NCBI GenBank assembly: GCA_015680685.1
Contig: MNCI01009376.1
Span: 324,931-388,930, forward strand
DNA length: 64,000 nt
Direction of reading: 5' to 3'
DNA from: Gnetum montanum
Lineage: Eukaryota; Streptophyta; Gnetopsida; Gnetales; Gnetaceae
The position numbers were made by a program, and so were the translations under genes. Below, in pieces: positions 11,290 through 21,679 of this stretch. The notes under the pieces are model-generated. The model saw nothing but the letters and a program-made list of their open reading frames with translations. It had not been told where the DNA came from and searched no databases. Every line of letters starts with the position of its first letter. The first letter of the stretch is position 1.

Positions 11290-12230
11290 CCCACATGCTG
11301 CTCACAAAGCTCTTCCACACCAAGAAATTGATCTTTGCACATTAGAGAAAATTGGTTTTGATTCTATGCATTGATAATCTAAGTCATGCATGCTATGGCA
11401 GCATGTGGGGCAATGTGTGACACATGGACAAGCCTTATCTTTCTTCACATGTTGCATACAAGAGCCCCACACACTAGGCCAACGTGTGGAGTAGTGTGTG
11501 GGGTAAAAGCAACCAATTTTCTTTACCAAATTTGTAATATGCTATCCATAGGATTCCAAAAAATTGAGAAAAAATAAAAAAAATTACATGTCAAAAACCC
11601 ATCCAAAAATATCCACACATCTGGATTCTCAATCCCACAGGCTTGGAATTTGACAAAGAGAGTTTACACATTAGGGATGCAAGTCCTAGATGTTGTGGTA
11701 GTAAGTGGGGTAGCGTGTTAAGCCTCAAAAACTTCTCAACTTGATCGACATCCATCATACTTTGTGTGGGATTGTCAAACAAGTTGTAGTTCTCTCATCA
11801 TAGCCTAGACATAGCCATAAAAGCCTGGAGAAGTTAAAAACCTAGTTGAAAATATCCACAAGTTCAACTCCACATGCTGGGAATCAAGTTCCACATACTG
11901 TGACACAGTGTGAGGCCTACACCAAGATTCACCATGTTCAAAACTTCTCAAACATTGCCAAGCTAGGTCCCACATGCCTAAACCCTAAGTTAAACTACTC
12001 ACATGTTGGAAACATAGATCCTAAATGCTAGAGTTTAGCCTTGAAGTGTTCACACATTAGGTATTTCAATCCCATATGTAGGGCCTATGTAGGTAGCATG
12101 CGAAGCACAAAAAAACTCTTAACGTGACCAATTTATCTCACATGATACCTACACAGGTCATACACATTGGGAATATGACATAAGATGTTCACATGTTGAG
12201 GAGATGATTTCCACACACTGGATATACTAA
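11290..12230. repeat. Dispersed 'CACATGTTGGGAA'-like motif region
   Basis: Variants of CCACATGCTGGGAATC or CACACATTGGGAATA recur through this stretch on one strand, with the complementary form GTGTGGGG nearby. They resemble the run at 5265-5430. A 12-bp perfect inverted repeat lies at 11465-11476 and 11492-11503 (CCCCACACACTA / TAGTGTGTGGGG). No coding region is recognised. Confidence 0.45.
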
Positions 12231-12479
12231 TTTTTAGTTTTTTTTTTAAATTATTTTGACCATAAAAACCACTTTTCTAGCAATTTATAGCCTGTTTTCA
12301 TAAGATCTTTTTCTATTTTAAATATTTTCACTAGACTTTTACATACTTTAATAGTCTACATATGATTTTTTCTTATTCTAACTATTTTTACTAGATTCTT
12401 ACTTGTTTTAGCAATTTATGACCTATTTTTGCCAGATTTTTCCATACTTTGATCATAAACTCATCTAAAAGGTAATATT

Positions 12480-12870
12480 ATTATTTAATATCATGTTCGA
12501 CATTGTTTGACCTTGTTCAACCTTGTTTGACCTCCTTCCACTTCATTTGATATCATTTGGTGTCAATCAACATCATTTTACATAATGTTGGCATCATTTG
12601 ATATCATTTTTACATCATTTAGTATGATTTGACACTAGTTTTCATCATTTTGACTTCATTTGATATCATTTAACTTTATTTGACCTTTTTTAACATCATT
12701 TTACATCATCATTTAACCTCGTTCTAACATCATTTATCATCATTTAACATCATTTGAAGTCATTTGGCAGCATTTAGGCCATATTCAACTTTATGTTACA
12801 TCATTTTGCATTATTTTGACTTCATTAGATACTTACTCTACATCATTTGGCATCATTTGGCCCTTGTTCC
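12480..12870. repeat. CATCATTTG-rich degenerate tandem array
   Basis: About a dozen CATCATTT words and several TATCATTTG words occur in under 400 bases, spaced irregularly at about 10-30 bp and joined by 'GACATC', 'AACATC' or 'TGACCTT'. This is an old simple-sequence array. There is no open reading frame and no sign of function. Confidence 0.8.
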
Positions 12871-12989
12871 ATATTGTGGCATCTCAATCTACCTTTTTTG
12901 GCCTTAGTTTATCATGGTATGATGTTACTTAGTCTTATTTTACCTTTCTCTACTTTTTTTTGATGCTAGTTGACTCTATTTTGTTGTAT

Positions 12990-13465
12990 TATTATAGTAT
13001 TTTACATTATATTAACATTGTTCAATATTTATATCATGTAGATGCCACTTGACATGATTATGCTGACATACTAGATTGAGCTAGAAATATGGAGAAGTAA
13101 TTTGAATAGCCTTTGAGCCTAAGTGGATCCTTCTGGTAATGTTGTTCAACCAAGTGAACCTTGAGTGCCTAAACCTAAAGCCTATAAGCCTTTTTTTTAC
13201 CACATAGCCTTAATACCTTGAAGTGGCCTAATTGCTCTTGACTTAGGAACCAAAAATATCAAATAAGATTCCTTGGTCGAATACCTTCAATCCACAATGA
13301 TGAGGAGAAAACCCTGAATCCAAGTTTCTTACTAAAACATTAGTTTTCTCAAGATACTATCAAATTCCTATGAAAAAAATTGGCCTTAATTACATCTAAA
13401 ATTGACATGTTAGTTTTTAGTGTTGACCTTTGTTTACAAATTTTTACAAGCACACAATGTTGATT
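12990..13465. other. No recognisable feature
   Basis: Sequence between the CATCATTTG array and the first copia LTR. No reading frame, repeat partner in the window or element end was recognised. The last bases before 13466 should hold the polypurine tract if the LTR at 13466 were a 3' LTR, but none is visible, which agrees with it being a 5' LTR. Confidence 0.4.
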
Positions 13466-14542
13466 TGTGGACCTTTTGGTGTGTCAAAACATTAAGAAAA
13501 ATGGAGTCAAGGTTGTTTGTGTGGTTTTTGTATGTGTGGAAAAGAACTTCATAGAGACATCATCAAGAACTTGGATTGAGATAAGAAGGCATGCAAAAGC
13601 TCAAGCACATGAACAAAGATTGAAGAATTCAAGTGCAAAGAAAGGTTGAAGAAAGACGTTTCTAGAAAATAGTAGATGTCTTGGCAGAATTGAAGGTAGC
13701 ACAAGCAAATATTTCTCTACAAAATAGTAGACATATTTCATCATTCAAAGACATCTTTCACCAAACAAATATGTATTTCCAAAATGAAGGCTATTTACAG
13801 AAAGACATCTTTCACCAAATGAAGATGTCTTCCTAGAATGAAGGCTAGATGTAGAAAGACATCTCAACCACAAAGAAATTTTTTTTCATGTCATTAGCTA
13901 ACCATTGCACAAGTTTCAAGATGAATTTGAAAACATAGTGGCTATAAGAAAACATCATTCTCATTGGGAAGAGTGCAAGTTTTTGTACAATTATTGTGTA
14001 TCCATTAGACTATCATTGTAATAATTGTTGCTTTTCATTGTATTATCTTTTGTTTGTTATATAGTGAGTTGTACCTCAAGTACCAAAATCAACAAAATTA
14101 GTTGCATTCATCCCTTGTAATTTTTTTTCTCCTTTGTTTTCTTGTTATATTGATGCGCTTCTTGTGGGAAGGCATCTTACTTAAGCTTGTCAAGATCTTG
14201 CAAGATTGAGTGTTGGTGTAGCACCATAACACTTTGGAGTAGAGCTCAAGATTGTAAAGGTTGTGGGATCTTGGAAACTACATTCTAAGCTTGTTGGGAC
14301 CTTGTAGGGTTGAGTGAATTTGTAGCATTGAATCACTTTGTACCAAATATTAGAGCTTATATAGGGTGTGGTATCCTTCAAATTACATTTGGGAGCAACA
14401 AAGTCTAGAGGTGTGCTTGTGAACTACCCTCCTAGTGTGGACTACCCAAGTTAGGAAACCATGTTAAATTTGGTGTGTGAGCTTTGTTCCAAATAATTTT
14501 AATTTAGGAAACTTATTCATCTCCCCCCTTTTAAGTTTAACA
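13466..14542 (+). repeat. 5' LTR of an internally deleted Ty1/copia element
   Basis: It starts near TGTGGACCTTTTGGTGTGTC and ends at GTTTAACA, ten bases before a tRNA-Met primer site. It aligns in the same direction with 14757-15802 and inverted with 44915-45954, 49567-50633, the split LTR D and fragment F. The first third holds clustered AGACATCT/AGATGTCT words (near 13673, 13760, 13804, 13823, 13858). Confidence 0.85.
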
Positions 14543-14551
14543 ATCCCCAAG

Positions 14552-14564
14552 TGGTATCAGAGCC
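14552..14564 (+). promoter_or_regulatory. Primer binding site, initiator tRNA-Met type
   Basis: TGGTATCAGAGCC is the classic plant retrotransposon primer site complementary to the 3' end of initiator tRNA-Met. It follows the LTR end at 14542 by nine bases (ATCCCCAAG). Confidence 0.95.
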
Positions 14565-14604
14565 TGGTGCTCTTCTTCATCATCATCAACTTCAACAGTG
14601 AACA

Positions 14605-14750
14605 ATGGATCGAACATTATATACAAAGCCACACATGTTTGATGGATTTGAATTTGCCTACTAGAAAGATAGAATGCAAGGATTGTTTGAATCCATGGAT
14701 TTTGAAGTTTGGGAGGTAATCCTTGAAGGCTACACTTTGCTTGTCAATAA
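14605..14750 (+). pseudogene. Start of a Ty1/copia Gag, truncated
   Basis: Beginning near ATGGATCGAAC, a frame reads 'FDGFEFAY*KDRMQGLF' and then 'FEVWEVI'. This is the start of the copia Gag (UBN2-type) with its F-x-G-x-x-(F/Y)-xx-W-K-x-(R/K)-M layout; the Trp codon has become TAG. After about 50 codons the sequence runs straight into the second LTR, so the rest of gag and all of pol are deleted. Confidence 0.8.
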
Positions 14751-14756
14751 CTCCAG

Positions 14757-15802
14757 TAGCATCAAAATGTTAAGAAAAATGGAGTCAAGGTTGTTGGTGT
14801 GGTTGTTATGTGTGTGGACAAGAACTTCATAGAGACATCATTAAGAACATGGATTGAGATAATAAGGTGTGTGGAAGCTCAAGCATGTGAACAAGGAACA
14901 AAGAATTCATGTGCAAAGAAAGGTTGAAGAAAGAAATCTCCAAAGAATAGTAGATGTCTTGGCAGAATTGAAGGTAGCACAAGTAGAGACATCTTTAAAA
15001 AATAGCTGACAACATCTTTCATTAGAAAAAAACATCTTTTACCAGAAAAAGACTTTTTTCTAAAATGAATGCTAGTTATAGAAAGACATCTTTTACCAGA
15101 TGAAGATGTCTTTCTTGAATGGAGGACAAATGCAAAATGATGTATTAGCCAAAAAGAAGCTATCTTTCATGACTATTAGCTAATCATTGCATGAGTTCCA
15201 AGATGAATTTGGAAACATAGTGGCTATAAGAAGATATCATTATCATTGGCAAGAGTGCAAGGTTTTGTACAATCATTATGTAATCATTATACTATCATTG
15301 TAATAATTGTTGCTCCTCATTATATTATCTTTTTTCTATTATAAAGTGAGTTGTACATTAAGTACAAGGATTAGCAAACTTAGTTGCATTCATCCCTTGT
15401 AATTATTATTCTTCCTGTACTTCTTGCAAGAAGGCATATTTCTTGAGCTTGTTAGGATCATGCAAGGTTGAGTATTGGTGTAGTACCATAACACTCCAGA
15501 GTGAAGCTCAAGAGTGTAAAGGTTGTGAGATCTTGAAAACTACATTCTAAGCTTGTTGGGACCTTACGATATTGAGTGGATTTGTAGTGTCAAATGACTC
15601 CGTAGTAGAGCTTAGAGCTTGTATAGGGTGTGGTACCCTTAAAATCACATTTGAGAGCAATATAAAGTTCAAAGGTGTGATTGCGAACTAAGTGTAAACT
15701 ACCCAAGTTAGGAAACCACGTTAAATTTGGTGTGTGATCTTTGTTCCAAAGAATTTTAATTTGGGGAACTTATTCATATCCCCACCCTTTTCTAAGTTTA
15801 AA
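14757..15802 (+). repeat. 3' LTR of the internally deleted copia element
   Basis: It begins near GCATCAAAATGTTAAGAAAA, matching TGTGTCAAAACATTAAGAAAA in the first LTR. It repeats the same landmarks (AGATGTCTTGGCAGAATTG, GTTGTGAGATCTTG, ACTACCCAAGTTAGGAAACC) and ends at AAGTTTAAAA. With the first LTR it encloses only about 210 bases, so this is a 5'LTR-PBS-gag stub-3'LTR deletion derivative. No polypurine tract remains. Confidence 0.85.
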
Positions 15803-16038
15803 AATCCACATGATTGACCTTGTAGCCTTTAATAAGCAAGCCTGAATGATTCCCTATCTCTTTTTGGCATCTCAAAACACTACAAACTTGATATGAATCT
15901 CTAAAACAAAGTACATAGTCTTCGAGCTCTACCAATTATAACAAATGATAGCCTACATCTACCTATTATCTCATGTAACCTTTTGTAATCACATGTTTTT
16001 TTTTGTTTTCTTATCCTCTTGAAGTTGTGTTTATGGAT
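15803..16038. other. Spacer between two copia LTRs
   Basis: A short stretch between the + strand copia pair and LTR D on the minus strand. No feature recognised; no primer site for D is visible here, so LTR D is taken as a 3' LTR. Confidence 0.4.
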
Positions 16039-16818
16039 TAAATACTTAGAAGGAGAGTTGCCAATTTGAAATTTCACCTATAATAAAAACACATCAAATT
16101 TTATGAGGTTTCCCAAATTGAATATGTTCACACTTATAGGGTAGAATTTGTGCATATCTCTGGACTTTGTTTCTTAATAAAATGTGGTTTGAAGGACATC
16201 ACATCTTGTACAAGCTTTGAGCTTCCCATTATAGTGTTTCATCATTGTGAAAACACTCAACCTTGCAAGGTCCCAACAAGCTTAATGAGGATGTCTTGTC
16301 ACAAGAAGCACATCAACCCCATAGGACAACAAGAATGGAAGAAAGAAATAATGGAGAACTATAACTAAATTTACAAGTCCTTGTACTTTGAAACTTTATA
16401 CAACATATAACCAAGCAAATGATGTAAGCATAAGAATACAGTAGCATAGAATAGACAATGACTGTACTTACACAATTCTCAAGATTTTGATATTTTCTTA
16501 TAGCCTTAGAGTTTATGAAAACTCCTTAGAATTTGTACAACTACTACCAAATGGCTAGTGTAGATGTCTCCTTCGTGTTTAGGATGTCTACCTGAGATTG
16601 GCCTAAATTTAGGAGAGATGACTCACTGGAAAAAAAATCTTATGTGGGATTTCTATTGGGAGACATTTACTTTATGATGTAGAAGTCTACTATCTTTAGG
16701 AAATGTCTACTCATATTTTGTGCTTTGTCTTTTGAGTCATTCTTCTATCATTTTACCTTCTTACAAATCCTTGGAGCATCTTCATTTTATTTGTAGCCTT
16801 TTTTTCATCCATGCTTAT
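16039..16818 (-). repeat. Copia LTR D, distal part (split by element B)
   Basis: On the minus strand this is the latter part of an LTR of the copia family. It shares 'CTTTGAGCTT', 'CTTGCAAGGTCCCAACAAGCTT' and 'ACAAGAAGCACATCAACCCC'-type words with 45000-45330 and 49670-49960. It stops at 16818, the left edge of gypsy element B, and resumes at 34982. The last five bases before B (CTTAT, 16814-16818) are B's target duplication. Confidence 0.85.
16814..16818. repeat. Target site duplication of element B, left copy
   Basis: CTTAT immediately before the terminus TGATGAGT at 16819, matched by CTTAT at 34977-34981 immediately after B's other end. A five-base duplication is the norm for plant LTR retrotransposons. 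Confidence 0.85.
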
Positions 16819-17685
16819 TGATGAGTGATGAATACCCCTACGCTCAACCATACGAATCACAAGCATTCATGCATAATCTAGTAAAATTTTGTAAACCTTA
16901 AGTATTCAAGTACACTAGTTCTAGGAAGTGGAATCTAATCATGACAATCATTTTCTTCCTAGTTACACTTGTGAAATGCAAGGGTATGATTAAGTGCAAC
17001 TGAGGCATCTAATTTTTATCATTTTTTATGTTTTATGTTCTTGGTGCTTAAAATAAAGGAATGAAGTAATTTTTAATGGATAATTTAACCTAAATAATTA
17101 ATCTCCTCCTAATCCTAACATAAGTACCTGGTCTCACTTTCAGTACACATCCTGAATTCGTATAACATTGTTGGGTTACCAAACATTAAGTCTTACTGGG
17201 ATTGCCAAGCATCATGCGCATGCTCAAAGCAATCATACTTATGTACTTAATTAATTGCTATTTAGCCTAGCTAACTTAACTTATCTTAATTACTTGAAAG
17301 CATTAGATAAAATTGCATAAAACATTAAATGCATAAATAACATATTTAATTTAGCCAAAGTGCTACAAGGTTTATTAGAAAGCTTGTCTTTATTGTTGCA
17401 CACATTACTATTCTTAAGTACAACAGTGCTCAAATAAAGATCTATATACTCAATGACTCCTGTTGTAGACACTTAGAAAAATATTCTAATTCTGAGGAAG
17501 AAAAACTATAAGAACTCTGCTATGCTATAATAAAACTTATGTCCAAATGGTGCGTCCAAGCACTATATTTATAGGCTAGCACACATCTCATGATATTGGA
17601 TATCTAACATCGCTTCTTGGCCCCCAATATCAAGTATTTGATAATAGGGCTTTGATATTGGAGAAAAACAAAATACACTTCATCA
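16819..17685 (-). repeat. 3' LTR of element B
   Basis: 867 bp with ends TGATGAGT and CTTCATCA. On the minus strand it has ATATC-rich U3 sequence, a TATA-like CTATAAATATAG near 17565-17576, and the conserved terminal GTAGGGGTA word. It aligns throughout with 34121-34976. Confidence 0.92.
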
Positions 17686-17692
17686 TACCCCC
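17686..17692 (-). promoter_or_regulatory. Polypurine tract of element B
   Basis: On the minus strand GGGGGTA lies directly before the LTR start TGATGAAG. The same place in element A reads GGAGGTA. This is where plus-strand synthesis would have been primed. Confidence 0.7.
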
Positions 17693-19136
17693 TATGACTG
17701 AATGAAAACTCATCCTTGAGTGAACAAAAGGAGGAACAAGTCCCTTATAAATTATTGGGAAGGTATGGGATTATTGACTGATATGCAAATTGACGTAGAT
17801 GAAATAGATAGACTCTAAGTGCCCAAGTGTATGGATTTACAATCTTTTACAAAATTAGGTGTTCATGACAATAGAATTGAACACCTTGGCCAAAACTAAC
17901 ATGCAACTCCTTTAGCTGTTAAAGAGTAAGGAAGAATATTCAATGATAATGAAGGGTCCTCATTACATGGTGATGCGACTTATTCTTTGGTGAAGATAGT
18001 CTTGGTTCCAATCCATGCTTTCCACTACAATTGCAACAAAATTGTGGATTAGTGTGTAATATGCAACATATAACATTTAGGTGCCTTGTCTTGTCAGTAG
18101 TTACACTTGGCTAGGTTGTGATTATGGTGGATTGACTCCTTTAATAGTGTTAGCAGGAAGATTGAAAAATGGAGTGAAATGGATAAGCGATCCATTACTA
18201 AATTTTGAAAAGCTCAGATGCAATGAAATACTTGAAGAGGATTAAAGAATTCACAATAATAAAAAAGAGGATTTCATTGAAAAACATTTTGAGGATGCAC
18301 ATAATTGGATGTCATTCATGCGACATACAAAAGGATTTGATTATCAAAATTTCTATGGATAAAGAACTTAACTAACCCAACCAAAAGGTATGCAAGTGGG
18401 TCCACCCCAAAGTAGGCACATGCTCTTTGTTGCCCTTGCATAACCTCAAACTAAGAAGTTCATGGGCCCCATGGGTGATTAATAATTATAAAAAGTTAAG
18501 TATGAAAACTTGGAAGAACCTACCTAAGAATGTTGACACATCAAACCAAGACATCGAACAAGAATATGAACACTAGCAGTGAGGTGAGATATGAAAAGCA
18601 TAGATGGATGAGAGAGAAAGTGGAATGGCATTCCCGATTAAGGTCACATGAAGTCTCTCATGAATTTTGTGGTTAAGTGACCTAATAAAATCCATCCTTA
18701 GTCTAAACCAAAACTAACCATGTTTAGTGACTTCGCATCACCACTCTAAGACTGGTCCACCTCCTTAAGACATAAGAGTACTCCCACAAAGCAACCATTA
18801 TTCCTTATTTAAGAAAAGAAAAGAAGTAGGAAGTGAGAAAAGTCCTTAGTTAGAGGGGACCTTCAGGCATGGGTAACATGTTTTTCTAGTCTCATAACCA
18901 ATGCTTATAGCCCATTTATTTTGTCTAAGGGGTGTGCTTTGAATTCCCATCATTTTTTTAAAATGGGAATCACGCAATGCAAAGACTTATTCAACTTCCT
19001 ATTATTGGTTGACATGGAATGGTAAGAAATCTATGAAAACACACATGCATCCAAGTAAGAAAAAAGGCACAAAGAGTACTAAGTCCCCTTAAATTCACAT
19101 CCTATTCAAACCTTTGAATCCTTTCCAAGTCCAAAA
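17693..19136 (-). other. 3' noncoding region of element B, distal half
   Basis: Minus-strand continuation of the B 3' noncoding region after the interruption by A. It aligns with element A's own 3' region at about 25060-26550 (shared words include CTTCTTTCTCACTTCC-like, 'ACCAATGCTTATAGCC' and the 'GCACACCCCTTAGAC' segment). No reading frame is preserved. Joining this part to 27427-27990 restores continuity with the 3' part of A, which shows that A inserted here. Confidence 0.8.
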
Positions 19137-19141
19137 ACTAC
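19137..19141. repeat. Target site duplication of element A, left copy
   Basis: ACTAC directly before the A LTR start at 19142, matched by ACTAC at 27422-27426 directly after the LTR end ...GCTCATCA. Confidence 0.9.
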
Positions 19142-19167
19142 TAATAAATTATGTTTTTCAATGCTCC

Positions 19168-19252
19168 GATATCGGGGTGGTTGCGATATCAGGTACATGA
19201 TATCAAGTACACGATATCGTGGCCCAAGATGTGATATCGTACATTTGATATC
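19168..19252 (+). promoter_or_regulatory. Six GATATC palindromes in the U3 of element A
   Basis: GATATC occurs at 19168, 19185, 19199, 19213, 19233 and 19247, followed by a TATA box 20 bases later. The other LTR copies keep degenerate forms (GATATC, GATATT, AATATC, ATATCG) at the same place. The position directly upstream of the TATA box suggests a promoter element, possibly bound by an ATATC-recognising factor; that is inference. Confidence 0.6.
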
Positions 19253-19271
19253 ATAGGGTTACTCCTAGGTC

Positions 19272-19279
19272 TATAAATA
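19272..19279 (+). promoter_or_regulatory. TATA box of the element A 5' LTR
   Basis: TATAAATA follows the GATATC cluster and is conserved in the family (TCTATAACTACAG at the same place in the 3' LTR, CTATAAATAAG in LTR C on the minus strand). Confidence 0.7.
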
Positions 19280-19789
19280 CAGTGCCCAAGTGCACAATTG
19301 GGGGTAAGTTTTTGGTAGTCAAGTAGTGAAACTCATGTAGTTTGTCCATTTGAAAGTTAGAATATTTTCCAAGTGCCTGCAGTAGGAGGTGTAAGTGTGA
19401 ATGAATCTTAATTGAAGCATTGATGTACTTGAACACACTAGTGTGTTGGTAATAAAGAAGAACCCTTTGAGCAATTCCTTATAGCACTTGAGACTTTCTT
19501 TCTTATGCATTTACATATTGTGATTTTATGAAATTTACATAAATATTATTTCTATAGCAAGTAATCTTGATCAATCAAGAAAATCATTAAAGTACACAAG
19601 CATGACCCTCTTTGAACATATGTGTGACACTTGGTAGCTTAGAAACAACTAGCATTTGAGAGCTCAGCAATGTTTTCATGAGGTTTAGGATGTGTCCAGG
19701 AAGTGGGAATAGTTACTTGTGTTAGGCTAAATTAGACCATAGTTTACTTAGCCTAAAACTAGGAAAACCCTTGGCATCTATGCCCAAGG

Positions 19790-20940
19790 AAGATTGATGG
19801 AGTTGAGTGCCTATTGGATTTAAAAATTAATTGAGTAGGTAGCCAAAGAGGAGGGAGAGCTAAGAAAATGTGAAAGTGTAGAAGTATACAATAGGGACCC
19901 TTCTATTCAGAAACAGGGGATTTGATTTTGTGACAGTGAGGATGAATTTGCCAGAGAAGAGGTGGTTAATCAAAAAAGCTTGCTATTCTAGAAATTGCAA
20001 TAAAAAATTATAGCTAAGGTTGATAAATTATGGGACTTTATGGATAATAAGTTTCAAGTTGTCTTAAAAATTGTTGAAGAGACCAAGGAGCAAAGTGGTG
20101 AGTGTGAGCACTAGAGGTGTAAGGAGGTTGAACGTGCCATATCTAAGGGTAAAGGTAAAATGGCTACGATAGAGATGGCTACAAATGATGACTTAGATGA
20201 TGATGGAAAGTGTGATGTTTGCCAATATGAGCATCCTAAGAGATGTTTTCCAATTGTATCACACTTGTAGAAATCTAGGGTGTATGCCTTAAATCCATGA
20301 CTTGCACAAAGGAAAACACCCAAAAGATTAGCTTATCACAAGGCAATCCTTGACAGTTCCAGCAACCATAGCAGTACTACCCAAGTGGAACTCCTTCGCA
20401 ACCTTACAAGCTATACCTGCAATGGCAGCAGCCACAATTATGAGAATTTCCACCTCCAAGATAGTAATACCCTTACCAACAACTAGATCCCTATGGCTAC
20501 TATGTTTAGTAACCTTCATCTCCAAGGGACTCCTCTAGTTATGTTGCTACTTACCAACCTTACCACTACCCTCTTGAAGCATACCAATCACCTTATCCAA
20601 GGAGGGATGCCACCTACTACCTTCATGCACCTCCTATTCCTACACCTACTCCTCCACCTCCTACACAACTACCACTTGCTTCGTCCATGTAGGGAGAACT
20701 ACCTACACAACCATAAAAAAGAAACGCTACGAGGGCAGTTAATCTATAATTGGTTAATTCATCAAGTAGGTTAGAACCAAGAACAAAGAAAAGATCCTTT
20801 TTCTGACCTTATAGTTCACTAAAGTCCTCGGACACATCGATGTTTGGTAACCTTGCTCCTTCAACTTCCTTTGTTTCCTCTCTATCTGAGTTCCCTTGAA
20901 ACCAAAATTCTTCTTGAATCCATACTGTAATGCTGACACA
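19790..20940 (+). pseudogene. Gag remnant of element A (C-terminal part)
   Basis: Only the second half of gag is left. Near 20202-20252 a frame reads 'KCDVCQYEHPKRCFP', a CCHC-like cluster (C-x2-C-x4-H-x3-C), followed by 'VSHL' and later a region rich in Pro, Tyr and Gln codons (20395-20740). Element B has the matching segment at about 32290-32230 on the minus strand ('QCKHPKGFCPIVSHL'). It would have bound RNA during packaging. Several frameshifts are present. The strong open frames on the minus strand at 20111-20525 are antisense shadows. Confidence 0.6.
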
Positions 20941-21082
20941 TGCTATATCTAATTGGATTTGAGCTAGTAACCTAGTTTATTTGCAAATTGTTGGGAATGA
21001 CCCTTGTAAAGCTCTTCTTGAATCTGGTTAATTTGATCTCGCATGAGATGTACACAATGTGAAACCTTCCTCCCTTAAAGAA

Positions 21083-21490
21083 GAGTAACATCTAGCTGGA
21101 ACTAGTAGACCAGTCCATCACTATTCCATTAGGACTAGTTGAGGACATTGTCACCACCATTTGTAGGTGATCATATCTCACTAATTTCCTAGTAATGTGG
21201 ATAATTGCAAGGGGGAATTTTCAATTATTATGGGAAGGGTGTGGCTAAGTACTGTTGATGCCAAAATGGGCATTAGAGATCTTTCCCTAGAGACATCAAA
21301 AGAAAATGAATTTGGAAAGATTGAGAAGAAAAGAGTTCCATGTATTGTGTACAGGGATTCAGGGTACCATTGTGTGCAAAAGTTATGGTCAATAAACCAA
21401 ACATCTATCTTTGCATGCAAGAAATATGCACTGGAACCTGAGATCCAGAGATGTTTGTACATAGCAACCACAAAACAAGAGGGCACCTAG
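21083..21490 (+). pseudogene. Aspartic protease remnant of element A
   Basis: One frame reads 'SITIPLGLVEDIVTTI', matching the S-I-x-(I/P)-x-G-(V/L)-(V/L)-E-D-(V/I) segment of gypsy proteases. The next open frame (21197-21490) has 'FSIIMGRVWLSTVDAKMGIR', the I-(I/L)-G-R-(P)-(W/F)-L-x-T-x-x-A-x-(I/M) signature. The active-site D-(S/T/A)-G lies in the damaged part near 21010. It would process the polyprotein. Element B repeats this segment at about 31390-31200 on the minus strand. Confidence 0.7.
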
Positions 21491-21679
21491 TGTCTGACAG
21501 CTAATTCTAGTAGCAATACATTATGCATGGAGCTTACTAAGGGCCTAACATATCAATATGTTGTAAGTATGGATGAACTCAAACAGGTTCATCACCAACT
21601 CTCTAAAGGAGCAAATGATGATGTCAATTGAGATGAGCTAGAAATTCTTGAAAATATTAAATAAGAGCCCTTTGAATTG

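Larger units (their letters stand above)
19142..19758 (+). repeat. 5' LTR of element A, 3' part deleted
   Basis: It starts TAATAAATTATG (TG mutated to TA; the 3' LTR has TGATAAATCTTG) and matches 26565-27190 base for base over most of its length. Similarity ends near 'GTTTACTTAGCC' at about 19758, after which gag-like sequence starts. The primer site is therefore lost. Confidence 0.9.

Noticed and set aside
12480-12870. CATCATTTG array considered as a CRISPR-like or centromeric array
   Set aside because: Spacing is irregular, there are no unique spacers of fixed length, and the units are simple-sequence variants; the rest of the window is plant nuclear DNA.
20111-20525. Minus-strand open frames opposite the element A gag
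   Set aside because: Antisense shadows of the gag CCHC and Pro-rich region, which matches element B in the sense frame.
21181-21486. A 101-codon minus-strand frame
   Set aside because: Lies opposite the protease/linker of element A, which has recognisable motifs on the + strand.
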